Shown: one piece after another, positions 1 to 5,397 of the stretch
Layout: the number at the start of each line of letters is the position of its first letter
Numbering within the stretch: position 1 is the stretch's first letter
Assembly: GCA_945949655.1 (NCBI GenBank)
Contig: CAMFFG010000061.1
Location: forward strand, 1 to 7,118
Length of the DNA: 7,118 nucleotides
DNA from: an uncultured Peptococcaceae bacterium
GTDB lineage: Bacteria; Bacillota; Peptococcia; Peptococcales; Peptococcaceae
Direction: 5' to 3'
Notes under the pieces: model-generated
The model's database searches: none
What the model was told of the DNA's origin: nothing
What the model saw: only the letters and a program-made list of their open reading frames with translations
Position numbers and translations under genes: made by a program

Positions 1-293
1 ATTTTATGTTTTACTTGCTCCCACAGCAGACGGATATTCAGCATGGCCTCCACATAGCCGGCCTGCCATTTCTCTTTGCGGTCCATGGTGCCGTAGTCCG
101 ACTCATAATCGGGACTGAACCAGCTGCCGCACTGCACCTCCCGCAGACCATTCACCCAGATATCACTGTATCGGCAGCATGCGGTACACTGCACGCTGTA
201 GCCAACCGGCACGCTAAACTGATCGATGGCGGTATATTCTAACGGTGCACCGCAGATGGGGCAGTACACCACATCAGGACCTGGTCGGAACAT
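1..293 (-). CDS. Zinc-ribbon protein of unknown function, C-terminus beyond the window
   Basis: The frame is open from ATG at 293-291 to the left edge (97 codons, no stop), so the C-terminus is missing. Two cysteine pairs, CPIC at residues 11-14 and CTAC at 36-39, form a classic zinc-ribbon spacing; C40 and C55 are extra cysteines. The rest is rich in aromatic and acidic residues (SWFSPDYESDYGTMD) and ends in a likely helix (WQAGYVEAMLNIRLLWEQ). The ribbon may bind a nucleic acid or protein partner, but no function can be assigned. A second in-frame ATG lies at 299-297, but AGGAAGG directly abuts it and sits six bases before the ATG at 293, so 293 is the better start. It lies 86 bases downstream of the coiled-coil gene with no terminator visible between them, so the two are probably co-transcribed. 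The reading is clear; the function is unknown. Confidence 0.75.
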   Translation of the reverse strand, partial: MFRPGPDVVYCPICGAPLEYTAIDQFSVPVGYSVQCTACCRYSDIWVNGLREVQCGSWFSPDYESDYGTMDRKEKWQAGYVEAMLNIRLLWEQVKHK

Positions 294-379
294 AAGCATC
301 CTTCCTTTCATTGTGATCCATTTGATTGTTCCATTGTTCTATCTCTGTTTTACAGGTTTGTTTCATAATACACGCGCAG

Positions 380-592
380 CTAAAACAGATCTTTTCTCTG
401 CAACAGAACTATGATCTGTTGCATCTGGGCAGCTCTGGCCTTCTGCCGCGCCAGCCGCCGGTTCTGCAGTTCTTCCTGGCGGAGCTGGATGCGCTGCTGC
501 CGTTCCTGTCTCTGCGCTGCCTGCTGCTCTGTAATGCGGGCTCTCTGTTCTTTTAAAATTTCCTGCCGGATTTTTCTTGCCTGTTCGTCCAT
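380..592 (-). CDS. Small Gln/Arg-rich coiled-coil protein
   Basis: This encodes 70 residues beginning MDEQARKIRQEI and ending in RKDLF. About 17 Gln and 13 Arg, interleaved with Glu, Leu and Ile and with no Pro or Gly, predict a single long basic helix or coiled coil over residues 3-66. There is no signal peptide, membrane segment or cysteine, so it is probably a cytoplasmic oligomer or adaptor. I do not recognise a family. The frame continues upstream to an ATG at 640-638 (86 residues), but that start lacks a Shine-Dalgarno, whereas ATG 592 is preceded by AAAGGG at eight bases and by GAGAGGG directly against it. A consensus promoter at 658-686 points into the gene. The zinc-ribbon gene follows on the same strand. 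Low complexity makes the coding call less certain than for the large genes; the promoter and ribosome site are the main support. Confidence 0.6.
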   Translation of the reverse strand: MDEQARKIRQEILKEQRARITEQQAAQRQERQQRIQLRQEELQNRRLARQKARAAQMQQIIVLLQRKDLF

Positions 593-657
593 CCCTCTCA
601 CCCTTTCTTGTATCGGACTGGATGGGTCGTTTTTGTGCATCTCTGTTTATGCATGTT

Positions 658-686
658 ATTATATTATATATACACAGTTGTGTCAA
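658..686 (-). promoter_or_regulatory. Sigma-A-type promoter of the coiled-coil/zinc-ribbon unit
   Basis: On the minus strand TTGACA (681-686) and TATAAT (658-663) are both perfect consensus hexamers separated by 17 bases. Transcription would begin near 651, giving a leader of about 58 bases before the ATG at 592. A second TATAAT at 663-668 overlaps the first but is only 12 bases from the -35, so the outer one is the better -10. Confidence 0.75.
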
Positions 687-706
687 TAGGCAATTTGCAC
701 TTGACA
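681..706. promoter_or_regulatory. Dyad joining the two divergent -35 boxes
   Basis: TGTCAA (681-686) and TTGACA (701-706) are perfect inverted copies 14 bases apart, with a small GCAA-T-TTGC palindrome (690-698) near the centre. The arms are the -35 boxes of the two divergent promoters, so the symmetry is partly explained by that. A protein bound here would block both promoters at once. The operator role is inferred. Confidence 0.4.
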
Positions 707-729
707 AAAAATATATTTCAGTTTACTGT
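701..729 (+). promoter_or_regulatory. Probable promoter of the GntR-family regulator
   Basis: A perfect TTGACA -35 (701-706) is followed after 17 bases by TACTGT (724-729), a weak -10 that keeps the conserved TA and final T. Transcription would start near 736, leaving a short leader of about 30 bases. A weak -10 lying inside an inverted repeat fits a repressed or autoregulated promoter. Confidence 0.5.
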
Positions 730-754
730 TATCTTAACAGATAGATACAGTAAA
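722..754. promoter_or_regulatory. Inverted repeat over the regulator's own -10 and leader (candidate operator)
   Basis: TTTACTGT (722-729) and ACAGTAAA (747-754) are perfect 8-base inverted arms separated by 17 bases. Nested and off-centre is CTGTTA-TCT-TAACAG (726-740), so the CTGT/ACAG half-site occurs several times. The left arm contains the -10 and the right arm touches the ribosome binding site. Such placement suits autorepression by the adjacent GntR-type protein, which binds DNA as a dimer; that link is inference. Confidence 0.5.
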
Positions 755-767
755 GGATGTGCTTTTC

Positions 768-1208
768 ATGCAGATAGAAATCAACACCGCTTCCGGCGTT
801 GCCTTATATGAACAGATCGCCACACAACTCAAACAGCTCATCGTCAGCGGCGCACTGCCGGAAGAGTATCCTCTGCCATCGGTACGCGCACTGGCCCGGG
901 ATCTGGGAGTAAGTATCATCACCACACGCAGAGCCTACACCGAACTGGAACGAGAAGGCTATGTGGTGACCACACCAGCAAAAGGCACCTTTGTCTCCAG
1001 CCGGTTTCACGAGCGCCTGCGGGAACTGGGCCTGATCCGCATGAGCGAGATCATTGACGATCTGGTTTATCTGGCCAGAAGCATGAAAATCACGCCGGAG
1101 CAGCTGACCGAGCTGGTGGCGGAGCATTATGATTATGTATCCAACAATCCGGATGAGAAGGCCAAGCTGGCCCAGCTGCTGCGTCAGCGCAGCAATGCAC
1201 GGATGTAG
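768..1208 (+). CDS. GntR-family transcriptional regulator, YtrA subfamily
   Basis: This 146-residue protein has an N-terminal GntR winged helix-turn-helix at residues 10-77. It shows the family pattern: GVALYEQIATQLKQLI, then LPSVRALARDLGVSIITTRRAY (written here as residues 36-57), then LEREGYV and GTFV. The remaining 70 residues form only two or three helices, too short for FadR, HutC or MocR effector domains and typical of YtrA, whose members are about 130 residues. YtrA proteins are dimeric repressors usually encoded with ABC transporter genes; here a terminator follows directly and no transporter is present, so it is an orphan in this window. ATG 768 is chosen: AAAGGA at 752-757 lies ten bases before it. 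An in-frame GTG at 759 is only one base from that site. Probable targets are its own promoter and the divergent two-gene unit. Confidence 0.9.
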   Translation: MQIEINTASGVALYEQIATQLKQLIVSGALPEEYPLPSVRALARDLGVSIITTRRAYTELEREGYVVTTPAKGTFVSSRFHERLRELGLIRMSEIIDDLVYLARSMKITPEQLTELVAEHYDYVSNNPDEKAKLAQLLRQRSNARM

Positions 1209-1276
1209 GGTCCGCCAGAGCGGCACAGAGAAACAGAAACACAAATCGCAGCAGAAACAGCAACAGAACAGACAGT
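1209..1276 (+). other. Nearly T-free CA-rich spacer after the regulator gene
   Basis: A four-base-pair GC hairpin CCGC-CAGA-GCGG (1212-1223) follows the stop codon. From 1224 to 1275 the plus strand is composed of AAACAG/ACAG-like units with a single T (1246). It holds no gene. The RNA would be unstructured and C-containing, resembling a Rho-loading stretch, but an intrinsic terminator follows immediately. Confidence 0.4.
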
Positions 1277-1318
1277 AAAAAGAGAGACAGCCGGCCAAAG
1301 CCAACTGTCTCTCTTTTT
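1277..1318. terminator. Bidirectional intrinsic terminator between the regulator and SLH genes
   Basis: AAAAAGAGAGACAG (1277-1290) and CTGTCTCTCTTTTT (1305-1318) are perfect 14-base inverted arms around a 14-base loop. The loop itself contains a small GGC-CAAA-GCC stem (1293-1302). Because the arms end in A5 and T5, the structure gives a stem with a U tract in both directions. It lies 69 bases after the regulator stop and 38 bases after the SLH-protein stop, so it serves both convergent genes. Confidence 0.92.
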
Positions 1319-1356
1319 GCTGTTCTTGCATGACCTGCTCTCACAGGATTTTCATT

Positions 1357-3990
1357 TTAGTTTTTCACAACTTCGTACACCGTGTTGCGATCGGTAAAGT
1401 AAATGGTGATATTGTCGTTTCTGGTCAGGTTATCCAGCGTGAACTGAGAGGTCGAGTTCTTATAATGGCAATAGCAGCCGTTTACCGTTTTGTAGGAATA
1501 ACCATTGTCATCCGATAAGAACTGGATCAACCCGCTGGTGGCATAGCGCACATCACCGGTTTTGCTGCTCATGATGGTGATCTCCTTACTGCTGCCGGAA
1601 AGCGAATTTACCACAATGCGGTCTCCCACCGTGATAGCGCTCAGGCTGCTGTAGGTAGCCCCGTTTTTGATCACGCGAACGCTGCTGCACTGTAACGTTC
1701 TGGTATCGTTACCAAAAGTTTTGATGGTTAAGGTATTGGTGGAAGTATTCACTTTGGTGACTTCCCCTTTGCTCACGCCTGCGGATACCTCCAGTTTCGT
1801 CAGGGTGCTGCCGGCAAAAGTAGCCACAACTTCGTCGCCAATGCTGATATCGCTGGTATAGGAGCTGTGAACGCCTTCCACAATCAGTTCCACATCATCC
1901 AGGTAAGCGCTCACCCTGTTGCCGTTTTCATCCTGCAGACGGATCCAGTTGCCACTGGAGTAAACATCGGTGACGGTCATATTGACCTGTTCATTGACTT
2001 TGATTTCGGTGACCTCATCACTCACGACCTTCATGCTGACCGTATCGCCCACGCTGACCGACGTCAGGCGGGAGCTGGTCGTCCGGTAGAAGTAAACGGT
2101 CACACTGCTGGATACATCGTAAATTTCTGTGCCGCCATCGGTGCTGACCTGAATGGTTTTGGCACTGCTGTTGACCGCTTTTACCACACCTTCCACCATG
2201 TCATTGGCTTTGATGCGGGTAACTTTGTTGTTCTGCATGGTCAGTTCCACTTTCATACCTTTGGTCAGGCGGCTCAGCGATGCGCTGTCGCCGTACAGGG
2301 TCACTTTTACATTATCGGCCAGGTCATAGGTTTCTTTGCTGCCGCTGCTGGTCGTGATGATAATGTAGTCATCCGTCGCATTCACCGAATATATGGTGCC
2401 TTTCAGCGCACCCTCGGTCATATTGCGGCTGGTCACAGTCAAAGCAGTGATCTGGTTATTGCTTACTGTAATGTTGATGCTGTCGCCTACCTGCAGATCG
2501 CTGATGGTGCCGCTTTCCCCATTTTTGAATTTCACAGCCAGCCCGCTGGCGTAGTAGGCCGCTTTCAGTTCATCCCCGGTGGTAACATAGTTGATGATCC
2601 GGTTGGTGGTATCAATGGATTTTACTTTGGCATTGCCGCCGTAATTGTCGCTGCTGCCGCCCACTGCGATGGCCGTCATCACGCCGCCGGAGATGGTGTA
2701 GGTGGCCTGGTCGCCTTCTTTCAGGCTGCTTGGCGTTGCGGTCAGCATACCGGAGATGCTGACATCAATATTTTTGGACATCCGATAGGTTTTTAACCCG
2801 GTAGTTTCGTTCATGGTGATCAGGCTGCTGTACACATCCACATTGTAGATGGTGCCCGCTTTCTGACCGTCGGTTGTTTCCTCAATGATGATCTGGCTGG
2901 CTGTCTGGTCATCTTTATCCACAGAGAGCCGCACCGTCATATCCACCAGCAGATCGGAGAAGGACAGCGCAATGGTGCTGTTTTCTTTATTGATCTTGGT
3001 GCTTTTATCCACCACAACGGTCTGCAGTTCGCCATTCTCATCGCGCACCACAATAGCGTTTTTAGCGGAAATAATGGATTCAATGGAGCCGTTCAGGTTA
3101 GTCACCACGGTCTGGCTGATGTTGCTGTATTCTTCGGTGCGGACTTCCAGATAGTTCAGCAGACTGTTTTTATAAACAGCATACACCGAATCGCCCACGG
3201 CCAGACCGGTCACGCCGATCTTCTGGCAGCTTTTGTTGTACAGCACACTGTTGGTGGTGGCGTACAGGCTGTAGGTTTTGCCGTCGGTACCGGCGATGGA
3301 CACATTGACGCCGCTGACTGCTGTCACCTTGCCTTTGACCACATTGTCCAGGTTCGCATTCAGCTTGTCTTCCACCCGGCACAGGAATGCTGCCAGTTCC
3401 GCTCTGGTTACGGTATTTTTTGGCTTAAAGGTACCGTCGGTGTAACCGCCGATCAGCCCTTTGTCGTAAGCCAGCTTCACATAGTTCAGATAATTGCTGC
3501 CGATGGAACTGGCATCCCCAAAGGACAGCGTTTCGTTGGCCACACTGTTGACTTCGCTTTCCGCTTTCATGATCTTGATCAGCAGCTTGGCGATCCATTC
3601 CCGGCTGGCTGCAGCGCTGTATTTAAAGTCGCTGGTATCCACCAGCCCGGCTTCGTAGGCCACGACTGCAACGCCATAGGCACCCGCCCAGTCCGGATAC
3701 TGAAACGGCACATAAGTGCCTTTGTTGGTGGATTCATTGTACTCCAGGCCCATCATTCTGGTGGCCATGGTGATCGCTTCAAACTGGGTAACCGGATTAT
3801 TTGGTCTTGCTGTTCCGTCCTCATATCCTCCGATAATCCCTCTGGCATTCATACGGTCAATCTGCTGGATAGCCCAGTGATTGCTCGGTACATCAGAAAA
3901 ATTTGCGGCAAATGCACTGCCCGGTAGCACCATGGTCAGAACAAAGGCCAGCAGAAGAATTCCTGACAAAATTTTTTTCTTGTGCTGCAT
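1357..3990 (-). CDS. Secreted SLH-domain cell-surface protein with tandem beta modules
   Basis: This 877-residue protein has a Sec signal peptide (KKK, a hydrophobic core at 7-23, SAFA near 25-28, cleavage about residue 28-29). Three SLH repeats follow: about 30-80 (FSDVPSNHWA, GIIGGYEDGT), 95-141 (a divergent copy with SREW in place of TRAE) and 155-210 (GLIGGYTDGTFKP, TRAE). SLH repeats hold proteins to the wall through secondary polymers, classically pyruvylated, so this is exported and surface-bound. Residues 218-876 contain about nine degenerate beta-rich modules, with no catalytic motif that I recognise. It could be an S-layer subunit, an adhesin or a stalk protein. The start is fixed by the signal peptide and by GAGAGGG(G) at 3997-4004, six bases upstream. 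Glu is mostly GAA and codon use resembles that of a well-expressed gene. It is flanked by terminators on both sides, so it is monocistronic. Confidence 0.92.
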   Translation of the reverse strand: MQHKKKILSGILLLAFVLTMVLPGSAFAANFSDVPSNHWAIQQIDRMNARGIIGGYEDGTARPNNPVTQFEAITMATRMMGLEYNESTNKGTYVPFQYPDWAGAYGVAVVAYEAGLVDTSDFKYSAAASREWIAKLLIKIMKAESEVNSVANETLSFGDASSIGSNYLNYVKLAYDKGLIGGYTDGTFKPKNTVTRAELAAFLCRVEDKLNANLDNVVKGKVTAVSGVNVSIAGTDGKTYSLYATTNSVLYNKSCQKIGVTGLAVGDSVYAVYKNSLLNYLEVRTEEYSNISQTVVTNLNGSIESIISAKNAIVVRDENGELQTVVVDKSTKINKENSTIALSFSDLLVDMTVRLSVDKDDQTASQIIIEETTDGQKAGTIYNVDVYSSLITMNETTGLKTYRMSKNIDVSISGMLTATPSSLKEGDQATYTISGGVMTAIAVGGSSDNYGGNAKVKSIDTTNRIINYVTTGDELKAAYYASGLAVKFKNGESGTISDLQVGDSINITVSNNQITALTVTSRNMTEGALKGTIYSVNATDDYIIITTSSGSKETYDLADNVKVTLYGDSASLSRLTKGMKVELTMQNNKVTRIKANDMVEGVVKAVNSSAKTIQVSTDGGTEIYDVSSSVTVYFYRTTSSRLTSVSVGDTVSMKVVSDEVTEIKVNEQVNMTVTDVYSSGNWIRLQDENGNRVSAYLDDVELIVEGVHSSYTSDISIGDEVVATFAGSTLTKLEVSAGVSKGEVTKVNTSTNTLTIKTFGNDTRTLQCSSVRVIKNGATYSSLSAITVGDRIVVNSLSGSSKEITIMSSKTGDVRYATSGLIQFLSDDNGYSYKTVNGCYCHYKNSTSQFTLDNLTRNDNITIYFTDRNTVYEVVKN
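1363..3339 (-). repeat. About nine tandem protein modules of roughly 70 residues
   Basis: Within the SLH protein, modules begin near residues 218, 297, 376, 451, 525, 597, 667, 738 and 811. Each has the pattern G-x-V-x-x-V (for example KGKVTAV, EGVVKAV, KGEVTKV), then a strand with a nucleotide-free variable loop, then L/I-x-V-G-D-x-V (VGDSV, VGDSI, VGDTV, IGDEV, VGDRI) and a closing strand ending in I/L-x-V. Modules 2 and 9 lack the G of the GD signature. The pattern resembles small beta-barrel domains such as DUF5666-like ones; this family link is a guess from pattern only. The repeats are diverged, so they are visible in protein but not as obvious DNA repeats. Confidence 0.75.
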
Positions 3991-4045
3991 GTCAAACCCC
4001 TCTCTTCTTGATCAGTCTCATCCTCTTCTTTTTACTGACTGCTGC

Positions 4046-4110
4046 ATAATAGTTTTACATTCGATACATTCTACAAGATTTCCTGCTTTACTTTGTAATT
4101 TTTTTGTAAT
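4046..4110 (-). promoter_or_regulatory. Upstream control region of the SLH gene with 11-base-phased repeats
   Basis: In gene orientation, two ATTACAAA copies (4110-4103 and 4099-4092) are spaced exactly 11 bases apart, one helical turn, the arrangement used by OmpR/PhoB-type response regulators. Downstream are two possible -10 boxes, TAGAAT (4073-4068) and TATTAT (4051-4046), each preceded at 19 bases by only a weak -35 (TTACAA or TTGTAG). No consensus promoter exists here, so activator dependence is plausible. The exact start is unresolved. Confidence 0.35.
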
Positions 4111-4146
4111 CTTTTCTTTCGGTTACGCCGTCAGCAGCAGCTCCTG

Positions 4147-4176
4147 TACCGATCTCTATACCGATACAAAAGTATC
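4147..4176. repeat. Short direct and inverted repeats upstream of the SLH gene
   Basis: TACCGAT occurs at 4147-4153 and again at 4159-4165 (12-base period). Overlapping the second copy is the perfect inverted repeat GATAC-AAAA-GTATC (4163-4176). This lies 157-186 bases before the SLH start codon, in an otherwise gene-free stretch. A regulator site is possible; no family is suggested by the sequence. Confidence 0.4.
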
Positions 4177-4219
4177 ACCTTAATAGACGTTTTTACAGCT
4201 CTGTTTGTTGCAGCAGAGT

Positions 4220-4234
4220 TGTGAAAATTTCACA
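4220..4234. promoter_or_regulatory. Palindrome TGTGAAAATTTCACA
   Basis: This is a perfect 15-base palindrome about its central A. It resembles a Rex operator (TTGTGAA-N4-TTCACAA) but the gap is three bases rather than four and the last arm base differs (CACAG). It lies between the lipoprotein terminator and the SLH gene, 230 bases from the SLH start. Just beside it TTCTGCA is repeated at 4239-4245 and 4253-4259. Confidence 0.3.
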
Positions 4235-4263
4235 GAATTTCTGCACAAAAAATTCTGCATCAG

Positions 4264-4296
4264 AAAAGGCTGCCAGCGATTCCTGCTCTGGCAGCC
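4264..4296 (-). terminator. Intrinsic terminator of the lipoprotein gene
   Basis: GGCTGCCAG (4268-4276) and CTGGCAGCC (4288-4296) are perfect 9-base arms with an 11-base loop. Read on the minus strand the stem is followed at once by TTTTCTG (A tract 4264-4267 on the plus strand), giving a short U tract. It lies about 90 bases past the lipoprotein stop codon and insulates the SLH gene from it. On the plus strand no T tract follows. Confidence 0.75.
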
Positions 4297-4385
4297 CTCC
4301 CGGGTGGTGCTATTGCCTGTTGTATCTGCTATGAGGAAGCTCCCATCTCTGTGCACTGCAGAGTGTCTTCATCTGCCGCGCCCGC

Positions 4386-5054
4386 TCACGGTGTCCAGTG
4401 GCGGATGATCTGTACGATCTGGCCATCCCGCACGGTGATCTCCGTGCCGGTCATATTCCAGTTATCGTTGGCATTTTCCGTGATACTATCTGGCAGATCG
4501 GCATAGGTGGTCACAATGCCGTCGGGCAGTGTCTCGTAATCGGAGCAGTCCTGCAGGGTCATATCCCTGGAGATGGGCAGTGTAGCGCTACCGATAGAAT
4601 AATACAGCGGGTAGTCATCCATCGTTACCGTGCGATACCCACCCCAGATATCATCTGTGGTCAGTTCAAAGCCGCCTTCCTCTATGCCGCCGTTGATAAC
4701 AGCATAGGTGACTGCACCGGCCTCATTCTGTTCCAGCTCCACCGTTTTCACCTTTACGGTTTCTTTCTGCACCTGAATGGTGTCGCCTTCCTGCAGATTC
4801 AGAATATCATCTTCCGCATAACGGTCGTAATCATAAAATTCCATGGTCAGCGCATAGCCGTCCGCCGTCTGCTGCAGGTCCGTTGTCTGAAAAGCCACGG
4901 CATAGCTGCCATCGGGCATCTGATCGCTGGCCTCCGCCGCATAAACGGGCTCCAGCGGCATTACATCCGTCGCCTTCTCCGCTGCATTGCCGCAGCCTGC
5001 CAGGGCCAGCACGGCCATACCCAGTAACATACCGATCCATTTTTTGTGTCTCAT
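4386..5054 (-). CDS. Lipoprotein of unknown function
   Basis: This 222-residue protein begins MRHKKWIGMLLGMAVLALAGC: a positive N-terminus, a hydrophobic core and a lipobox L18-A19-G20-C21, so Cys21 should be lipidated and the protein tethered to the outer face of the membrane. A short linker (22-47) leads to a soluble domain (about 48-222), rich in Asp, Glu, Thr and Tyr, with beta-type strands, including LQEGDTIQVQKETVKVKTVEL (residues 87-107, partial pattern), an INGG turn (120-123), YRTVTMDDYPLYY and a closing VRDGQIVQIIRHW. There is no catalytic motif and I do not recognise the family. The start is supported by GGAGG at 5064-5068, nine bases before the ATG. A terminator lies downstream and the flavoprotein gene is divergent upstream, so it is probably monocistronic. 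Mixed GAA/GAG use contrasts with its neighbours. Confidence 0.85.
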   Translation of the reverse strand: MRHKKWIGMLLGMAVLALAGCGNAAEKATDVMPLEPVYAAEASDQMPDGSYAVAFQTTDLQQTADGYALTMEFYDYDRYAEDDILNLQEGDTIQVQKETVKVKTVELEQNEAGAVTYAVINGGIEEGGFELTTDDIWGGYRTVTMDDYPLYYSIGSATLPISRDMTLQDCSDYETLPDGIVTTYADLPDSITENANDNWNMTGTEITVRDGQIVQIIRHWTP

Positions 5055-5209
5055 TTTTCTCAGCCTCCATTTTTTATGTGTTCGGAATTTCCATTTAACG
5101 GTCTGTCATCCCATTAGACGCTGCCTAATACGGTTTTGTTGCATCCGGCTGTAAAAAATTTCTTTCAGCTTTGCCGATTTCAGCAGAAATCCGCAGTAAT
5201 TCCCTATCA

Positions 5210-5240
5210 GGGGGTGTATCGTGAAACGCGATACACCTCC
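5210..5240. other. Strong hairpin or long dyad in the divergent intergenic region
   Basis: GGTGTATCG (5213-5221) and CGATACACC (5229-5237) are perfect 9-base inverted arms with a 7-base loop. The stem extends to 12 pairs (5210-5221 with 5229-5240) if one G-T pair is allowed. CCCT-ATC-AGGG (5202-5212) overlaps its left arm and would compete with it. No T tract follows on either strand, so it is not an intrinsic terminator. It lies upstream of the flavoprotein promoter and 156 bases before the lipoprotein start, so it could be an operator or part of the lipoprotein leader. Confidence 0.55.
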
Positions 5241-5331
5241 ATGGCGGCTGTCTGCTTTATGTGAAAACTCTTATTAGTTCCGCAGGGGTCTTTGATTAAA
5301 ATAATTCATTACAAAGCATAGGGAATTCCCA
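5241..5331. other. AT-rich gene-free stretch upstream of the flavoprotein promoter
   Basis: No gene is seen here. Small marks are one ATTAGTTC (5273-5280), which recurs in the operator downstream; ATTACAAAG (5308-5316), identical to a repeat upstream of the SLH gene; and the perfect palindrome GGGAATTCCC (5321-5330). With 5055-5209, which shows no clear consensus promoter for the lipoprotein, it completes the roughly 380-base divergent region. Confidence 0.4.
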
Positions 5332-5360
5332 TTGTTTTCTTTGTTTGTTCGCGGTATAAT
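5332..5360 (+). promoter_or_regulatory. Sigma-A-type promoter of the flavoprotein gene
   Basis: The -10 is a perfect TATAAT (5355-5360). The -35 is TTGTTT (5332-5337), matching the TTG core, at the ideal 17-base spacing. Transcription would begin near 5367, inside the inverted repeat that follows, with a leader of about 70 bases. Confidence 0.75.
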
Positions 5361-5392
5361 CAGATTAGTTCAATTAGTTTCACACTAATCTG
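5361..5392. promoter_or_regulatory. Operator-like inverted repeat at the flavoprotein transcription start
   Basis: CAGATTAGT (5361-5369) and ACTAATCTG (5384-5392) are perfect 9-base arms with a 14-base spacer. A third half-site ATTAGT (5373-5378) inside the spacer also pairs with ACTAAT (5384-5389) at 5 bases, making a second 17-base dyad. It directly abuts the -10 and covers the predicted start, the usual place for a repressor. The regulator is unknown; the AT-rich half-site would suit an ArsR- or MarR-type dimer, which is speculation. Confidence 0.55.
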
Positions 5393-5397
5393 TCATT

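Noticed and set aside
274..366. 30-residue minus-strand frame (MKQTCKTEIEQ...) overlapping the zinc-ribbon start in another frame
   Set aside because: It could be a coupling peptide, but no Shine-Dalgarno precedes its ATG and it resembles no known leader.
363..707. 114-residue minus-strand frame overlapping the coiled-coil gene
   Set aside because: Its start lies upstream of the consensus promoter, there is no ribosome site, and composition is that of an out-of-frame read.
759..767. GTG start three codons earlier for the GntR regulator
   Set aside because: The AAAGGA site is one base from this GTG, too close; ATG 768 gives the usual family N-terminus.
1867..2796. 309-residue open frame on the plus strand
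   Set aside because: It is antisense to the SLH protein, has no ribosome site, and its His/Phe/Asp-rich composition is what the reverse of a Val/Thr/Ser-rich repeat gene gives.
4219..4235. Rex redox-repressor site
   Set aside because: The central gap is three bases instead of four and one arm is imperfect, so it is kept only as an unassigned palindrome.
4205..4408. 67-residue plus-strand frame
   Set aside because: It runs through the lipoprotein terminator and into the antisense of that gene, with no promoter or ribosome site.
5210..5240. Intrinsic terminator
   Set aside because: The stem is strong, but neither strand has a T tract after it and no gene ends nearby.
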